A DNA stretch of 12,476 nt. Origin: Aureobasidium sp. EXF-3400. Its lineage: Eukaryota; Ascomycota; Dothideomycetes; Dothideales; Saccotheciaceae. A program made the position numbers and the translations under genes. Where the stretch lies: the NCBI GenBank assembly GCA_024195585.1, contig SWBL01000665.1, forward strand, positions 1 to 12,476. Reading direction: 5' to 3'. Below are positions 8,467 to 12,476 of this stretch, piece after piece. Positions within the stretch are counted from its first letter, which is position 1. Every line of letters starts with the position of its first letter. Under the pieces are notes generated by a model, which ran no database searches, had not been told where the DNA came from, and saw nothing but the letters and a program-made list of their open reading frames with translations.

Positions 8467-8981
8467 AATTACAAGATTAGCCGTCGCAAGGCCATGGGCA
8501 GACAGATCATCTTCGCGTTCCAAATCAAGACTGTGCTATGACACTGGGCCGGCCGGGCTGCAGAGGCGCTCGAGTTTGCTCACTCTCTCGGTGAGCATGG
8601 TTTCAACATCCGCTGTCTTGATTTTCTCCTCGACCACCAACTTAACTTTCCAGTCGCAAAGTGGGCAGCAGCATTGATTGATAGCAATTGACACACTCAT
8701 GCTCCCTGGAGACATCGAAAGATCCTATCATTACCTCACCGAAGGATACACCAGGATTTAGACTCACTCAAGAATGACGACGTGGCGTTGTTGATGTTGT
8801 TCTGCAGACAAAAGCAGTAATCGCTTCCAAAAGGTTTAGGCTCAAGTCCGAAGGACACCCGCGTGGACAATGTGAAACAGAGACACATTCAAATTCTGGG
8901 TTTTCTGATTCGTGGAGTTGAATCTGGCACGGTGTCTTCTGATCAGAAAGTAAGATCCTGGGGAGACCGCAGTAACTAGCA
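8467..8981. other. Intergenic region between convergent genes, with one protein-like frame
   Basis: The two flanking genes converge, so both 3' ends should lie here. A 49-codon stop-to-stop frame at 8542-8691 (plus) has no ATG but reads rather like protein (AEALEFAHSLGEHGFN, then PVAKWAAALI), faintly recalling the DNA-binding helices of Tc5/pogo-type transposases. It may be a relic or chance. I see nothing else to support. Confidence 0.35.
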
Positions 8982-10371
8982 TTAAAACTGGTCAAGATAC
9001 TTTTCTAGGCGACGCTTACATCCATCCCTGGTTCTCTCCACCGTCTCAGCGCTCTGTGTAGCCTTCCATCCTTCTTGACAGAAGTAAAATGGACAGATGT
9101 CTTCCACAAACCAGTGTAAAGCCGAGATGACCTGCGCAGCTGGCATATCAGAGGGTGTCGAAACACCAGCAGTTCTCATTGTAGCATACCACATCTCTGC
9201 CAGAGCCCAGTCCACAATCATATCATCGCCAAATTCTCGCCTGTGATCCGACGTTTGAGTATCTGCAAGTCGTTCTGCAGAAAGCGGCTTGGCAAAGCCA
9301 TGTAAGTGGCAGTCGCGGAGTCGGAGAAGGTCATCCTCCTCCTCAAAAGCACCAGGCAATGTGCCGAATACACTACTGAAAGACTCAAGAAACTCGTCTA
9401 GTGGAGAGCCGATTCTCGAGAAGTCGAAATGTGTAAGGCCAGTTACACGGTACGTCTTTTCGTCGATAAAGATATTATCCAAGTCTGTCAACAGAAGTGA
9501 GCAATGGATCATCCGTAGTGCTAGATCGGCGGCGAATCTCTCAACGTACCTATACTTCCATGAACAAGCATCAGACCTTGGGATGCCAGGAGATCTTCAT
9601 ACTTGCACAGCTTCTGTGTCACAAATACCTTGAGCCTGGACATGAGTCCGTGTTCGGACCAACCCTGCGTGACGCAGTTCTTCTCTGCGACCTGTATCTG
9701 ACCCACGAATCTGGCGACCACAGACTCGTACAAGCTCTGGAAGGGCCCTTGATGGGTCAAAATCGAAGGAGTGCTCACAAGATGACCATGGTCATCCCAT
9801 TTGACCCCTCCATATTTGGCCACTTCCCGAGGAATCTCATAATTTCTAATCTTGGCAACAATGTCCGCGAGTTGATGGAGAATATGCTGTTGCTGCTGTG
9901 GTTTTGATGTGGCAAAAATATCTCTTGCAGGCACTCCAGACATGCAACGTCTAAGCATCCATGGAACGCCGTTCAGCTGACCCCAGCCATAGGTGGTAGG
10001 CACTATGTCTAATTGTTGGAGTGCGTTCGCGAATAAGACTGTCATCGCGACTTTGTTCTCGATCGTAGTGATGACACCGTCTCCATGTTGTCTCTTCACA
10101 GCATGGAGGATGAAATGTTCCTCCTCTGGCGCGATCGGTACGCAGCCATGCTGAAGGGGCTCCTGCTGCTGGTAGCGTCCAGTTCTGGCAGTTGTTGTGA
10201 CTCTGAACGTCGAATTGTAATGACCTCTGCCCGTTTGCCGTGCTGTAATGACCTTCAGACAAGTTTGTTAGCCGGACGTGATCGCTGGTCAAAAGACAAT
10301 AAACTGACAGTCAACCCGAAGTTGTCGTTCAAGAGTTGTTGTATGTGGGTTTGTTCAAGCGGGGCCTCCAT
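8982..10371 (-). CDS. Aminoglycoside-phosphotransferase-fold protein, probably kinase-dead, 5' end uncertain
   Basis: The two secure exons are (start unclear)-9550 and 9484-8982. The 65-nt intron at 9549-9485 (GTACGT...TTGACAG) joins LVHGSI to DLDNIFID. The C-lobe resembles fungal APH/choline-kinase-like proteins: the loop HGSIDLDN is followed by VTGLTHFDFSRIGSPLDEF and a helical C-terminus. At the usual HGDxxxxN motif the catalytic Asp is Ser (S253 in a 421-aa model), while Asn258 is kept. The metal-binding Asp expected in an I-D-F segment is His (H273). Both changes argue against phosphotransfer. Upstream, NSTFRV and the following residues look like a normal N-lobe, but linking them to an ATG at 10371 (MEAPLEQTHIQQLLNDNFG) needs removal of 31 nt (10315-10285) and 28 nt (10252-10225). 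The gene is therefore either unusually spliced or a pseudogene. Substrate unknown. Confidence 0.7.
10216..10253 (-). repeat. Direct repeat GGTCATTACA flanking a frame shift in the APH-like gene
   Basis: On the minus strand GGTCATTACA occurs at 10253-10244 and again at 10225-10216, a 28-nt offset. Upstream of the first copy the frame reads RLTNLSEGHY; downstream of the second it reads GHYNSTFRV in another frame. Removing one 28-nt unit joins them smoothly as LTNLSEGHYNSTF. The removed segment can be chosen to begin GT and end AG. Confidence 0.6.
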
Positions 10372-10879
10372 ATTCCTCGTGTGTCTATGAAATCCAAGTC
10401 CAAATCTGTGAAGAATCCTTCCTGAACGAGTTGTTCACATCGTGAAGCTAGACGTGATAGATAAATGCAGACAACCATGTCTAATGGTTGAGTCTGTGCG
10501 TTCAACGGCTTGTGTAAAAGAGGCGTGTGCACGAATGGTGAGTGAGGATCGGCTGTTAGACCCAAAAACAATTTTTACGCACGTAGAGAGACAGATAACA
10601 ATTGCGAGACTTCAACCATCTGCAGTATAGTCAGCGAACCCAAGCTGTCGGAATACAGATAAGCCTTTATTAAGCTTCAGAGAAAAACGTCTCTCAAAAG
10701 CTTCAGTATTATTGCAACTTGGTCGAGTAGCTGTCTCGCAAGCTCGCCGTTCCGCTTGAGTGACTTGTGGAGACGGCGGTCACTTCTCGGGGCTGAAAAT
10801 ACGAGTTGACCCAATCAAGCTTCACAGACCGAGTTTTGTGATAAAATGCTTGCTGAACCCGCATGGCCAGCACTCAAGC
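10372..10879. promoter_or_regulatory. Divergent upstream region of APH-like and UstYa-like genes
   Basis: This is about 508 bp between the proposed start codons of two oppositely transcribed genes, so it should hold both promoters. A small plus-strand frame at 10442-10630 and a minus-strand frame ending at 10329 show no recognisable features. An ATG at 10846 opens a 15-codon upstream frame that overlaps the UstYa-like start. No clear operator could be assigned. Confidence 0.4.
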
Positions 10880-10893
10880 ATGCATTCACATGA
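10846..10893 (+). other. Possible uORF overlapping the UstYa-like start codon
   Basis: The 15-codon frame MLAEPAWPALKHAFT starts at 10846 in the context AAAATGC and stops at TGA 10891-10893, which overlaps the proposed main start at 10880 in a different frame. If transcription begins upstream of 10846, it could reduce initiation at 10880. If transcription begins between 10849 and 10879, it has no effect. Confidence 0.25.
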
Positions 10894-11804
10894 CCTTGAC
10901 ATTCCAGAGGAAGCCTGTGGTTTCCTCGAACTCAAGGACGAGACGCCAACCAAATCGTTGATGGTTGACCGCTCTTGGGCGAAAAAGAGTTCCTTTTCCC
11001 TCTCATTCCTCTCAAGCCTTTCTGTCATCATCTTGACTGCTATAATTACCTTCGTCATCACGTCCGCAACTCTGAGGCCGCCAAGTTGCGCTCAATCTGA
11101 ACCTGCATACTGTAAGCTGTAGCATCGGGTTTTGAAACCGCTGAAGCTGACCTTCAGCCCCATTTTTCGAGCAACTTGACACGAACCTTCACGACGTGAA
11201 GTTTCATGGTGCCGTTCACGACAATTCATCTGTTTTCAGGCAGCCTCCTTCTGCCCTTGTTGACGAAGCTTGGGATCGCGTAGCAGCAACAGGATTCGAG
11301 ATCACGAGTACTACGGCAGAGGCACTCTCTCTGACAGGGAAAGATCCATCAATATGTGTCAAAGCTCCTGCAGAGTGGCAACTCGAGTCTGACGCGTATC
11401 TTGTTCAAGTTGATGTGTTTCACCAGATCCACTGCCTGAATGAGCTTCGCAAAGAGTTGAATCCGAACCACTACTACGACGAAGACTATCGCGCACAAGT
11501 TCCCTGGTCGGTTCATATTGCACACAAGCAACATTGCGTACACATCCTGCTCCAAAATCTTATGTGCCACGCGGACCTGGAAGTCATACCCCACCACTGG
11601 ATTCATTACTCAGCCATCAACCAACCAGGGCGCCCAGAAACCGAACCTCTTGCCGATTTTAGTGTACACAAAAGGTGTCGCAATTTCGATGCTATATTGG
11701 CTTGGGCAGAGAAGGTGTCTGTCAAAGACCTTGCAGCCAAATGGGCCAAGTTACGAGCGCCCGCTGGTTCAAAGATTTTTGATGGCAAAGGAGGGTACTT
11801 CTAG
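10880..11804 (+). CDS. UstYa-like (DUF3328) membrane-anchored oxidase
   Basis: Two exons, 10880-11111 and 11158-11804, joined by a 46-nt intron at 11112-11157 (GTAAGC...GCTGAC...TTCAG) through a split Ser codon, giving EPAY-SPFFEQLD and a protein of 292 aa. A short cytosolic N-terminus of about 38 residues is followed by one membrane helix (about 39-62, LSFLSSLSVIILTAIITFVI) and then the catalytic region. Both hallmark motifs are intact: HQIHC at 166-170 and HKQHC at 200-204, followed by LMCHAD. These HxxHC pairs define the UstYa family, which performs oxidative cyclisation and related oxidations in fungal RiPP (dikaritin, e.g. ustiloxin) and other secondary-metabolite pathways. The start is the only in-frame ATG before the helix apart from M28. 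No RiPP precursor is seen nearby, so which product it serves is open. Confidence 0.9.
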
Positions 11805-12476
11805 ATTCTCTGATTTGTACGGCTGTTGAGGAACGCTCTGAGCGATGACTCAGCGCGATAGAGATATGTTTCGCTCAAGGAGGTCACTTCAATTCTGTCC
11901 TTTACATCCATCAGATATTATGGGTTCCGCATGCCTCTGGCCATTTAGCTGAGGATAGGGTAGCTGCAAGGTCAATGTTCAATCCCCAATGTCGCTCTCA
12001 GTCATGTTCACCAGTGGTCATACTGGATGGGCCCTAGGCCACAGGTTGAAGCATGCACGACTAGCCCTAGACTTGGGTGAGCAGTCTTTGTATGATACAA
12101 TCTGTAAACTGTCTGCGATTGGAACATGCTCGTGCTTTCGAAAGGGACAGCACAGACTAGGTCATACGGCCGTAGACGCATTGATAAGGATGTAGACATC
12201 TGCTATACGATGAATTCAAGGCTAACGACTCGATTCCCAGCAACTAGATTCCCACCCCGAGAACTCCCGTTCTGACGCCGTTGAGATCTTCTCGGCTGTC
12301 TGGCCCCATCATGGCAACATTAGGCAACATCTCGTTATCATCTTTTGTTGCCCTCGTATCGAAGTCGAACAACGGCAACTAACAGCAGAACAAAAGGAGA
12401 TGAGGGCTCGTCGGCTTTTCTTACTTTCTTCGCTCTAGTACGTGATTGGCTAGGATCTGTGGGGAAACTTCAAAAA
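11805..12476. other. Gene-free right end of window
   Basis: I see no supported gene on either strand. The short frames near 11989-12199 on both strands lack recognisable character. Around 12310-12390 the motif GTTGCC/GGCAAC recurs several times in both orientations, with a weak inverted similarity between CATCTTTTGTTGCC and the complement of the stretch near 12385-12405. This may be promoter sequence of a gene beyond the right edge. Confidence 0.4.

Noticed and set aside
10329..10571. 80-codon minus-strand frame as first exon of the APH-like gene
   Set aside because: It is in the same frame as the downstream LTNLSEG segment, but two stop codons intervene and no GT donor lies near its end. 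The ATG at 10371 in another frame gives a better N-terminus.
10442..10630. 62-codon plus-strand frame with several Cys, considered as a small peptide gene
   Set aside because: No signal peptide, repeats or processing sites; lies in the divergent promoter region.

Overview
This window looks like genomic DNA of a filamentous ascomycete (Pezizomycotina). The reasons are short GT-AG introns of 46-65 nt, protein families typical of these fungi, and an AT-rich flank whose pattern matches repeat-induced point mutation (RIP). Genus or class cannot be fixed from sequence reading alone.

Layout: positions 1 to about 1340 are a gene-free, extremely TA-rich block with almost no CpA or TpG. It contains several inverted repeats and is probably a RIP-destroyed transposable element. 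Normal composition returns at about 1340-1400, followed by roughly 730 nt with no convincing gene. From 2134 to 11804 there are five protein genes: (1) minus strand 2134-4308, an FAD-dependent aromatic monooxygenase joined through a 48-nt intron to an acetoacetate-decarboxylase-like domain (708 aa model); (2) plus strand 4771-6711, a CocE/NonD-type alpha/beta-hydrolase (593 aa model, four exons, one of them 37 nt and one preceding a GC-AG intron); (3) plus strand 7480-8466, a secreted, probably glycosylated protein resembling the fungal DUF8021 family; (4) minus strand 8982 to about 10371, an aminoglycoside-phosphotransferase-fold protein with altered catalytic residues and a disrupted-looking 5' end; (5) plus strand 10880-11804, a membrane-anchored UstYa-like (DUF3328) protein with both HxxHC motifs. 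The last 670 nt hold no gene I can support.

Taken together, a group A flavin monooxygenase, a decarboxylase-like domain, a hydrolase and a UstYa-like oxidase form a plausible set of tailoring enzymes for a small secondary-metabolism or aromatic-modification cluster beside a TE-rich compartment. Genes 1 and 2 are divergent over a 462-bp shared upstream region, and genes 4 and 5 are divergent over about 508 bp, so each pair could be co-regulated. No backbone synthase (PKS, NRPS, terpene cyclase), no transporter, no transcription factor and no repeat-containing RiPP precursor is visible here. Either these lie outside the window or the genes are not a single pathway. Exon joins were made by eye from splice signals and reading frame, with remembered family patterns as a guide; no alignment was run.
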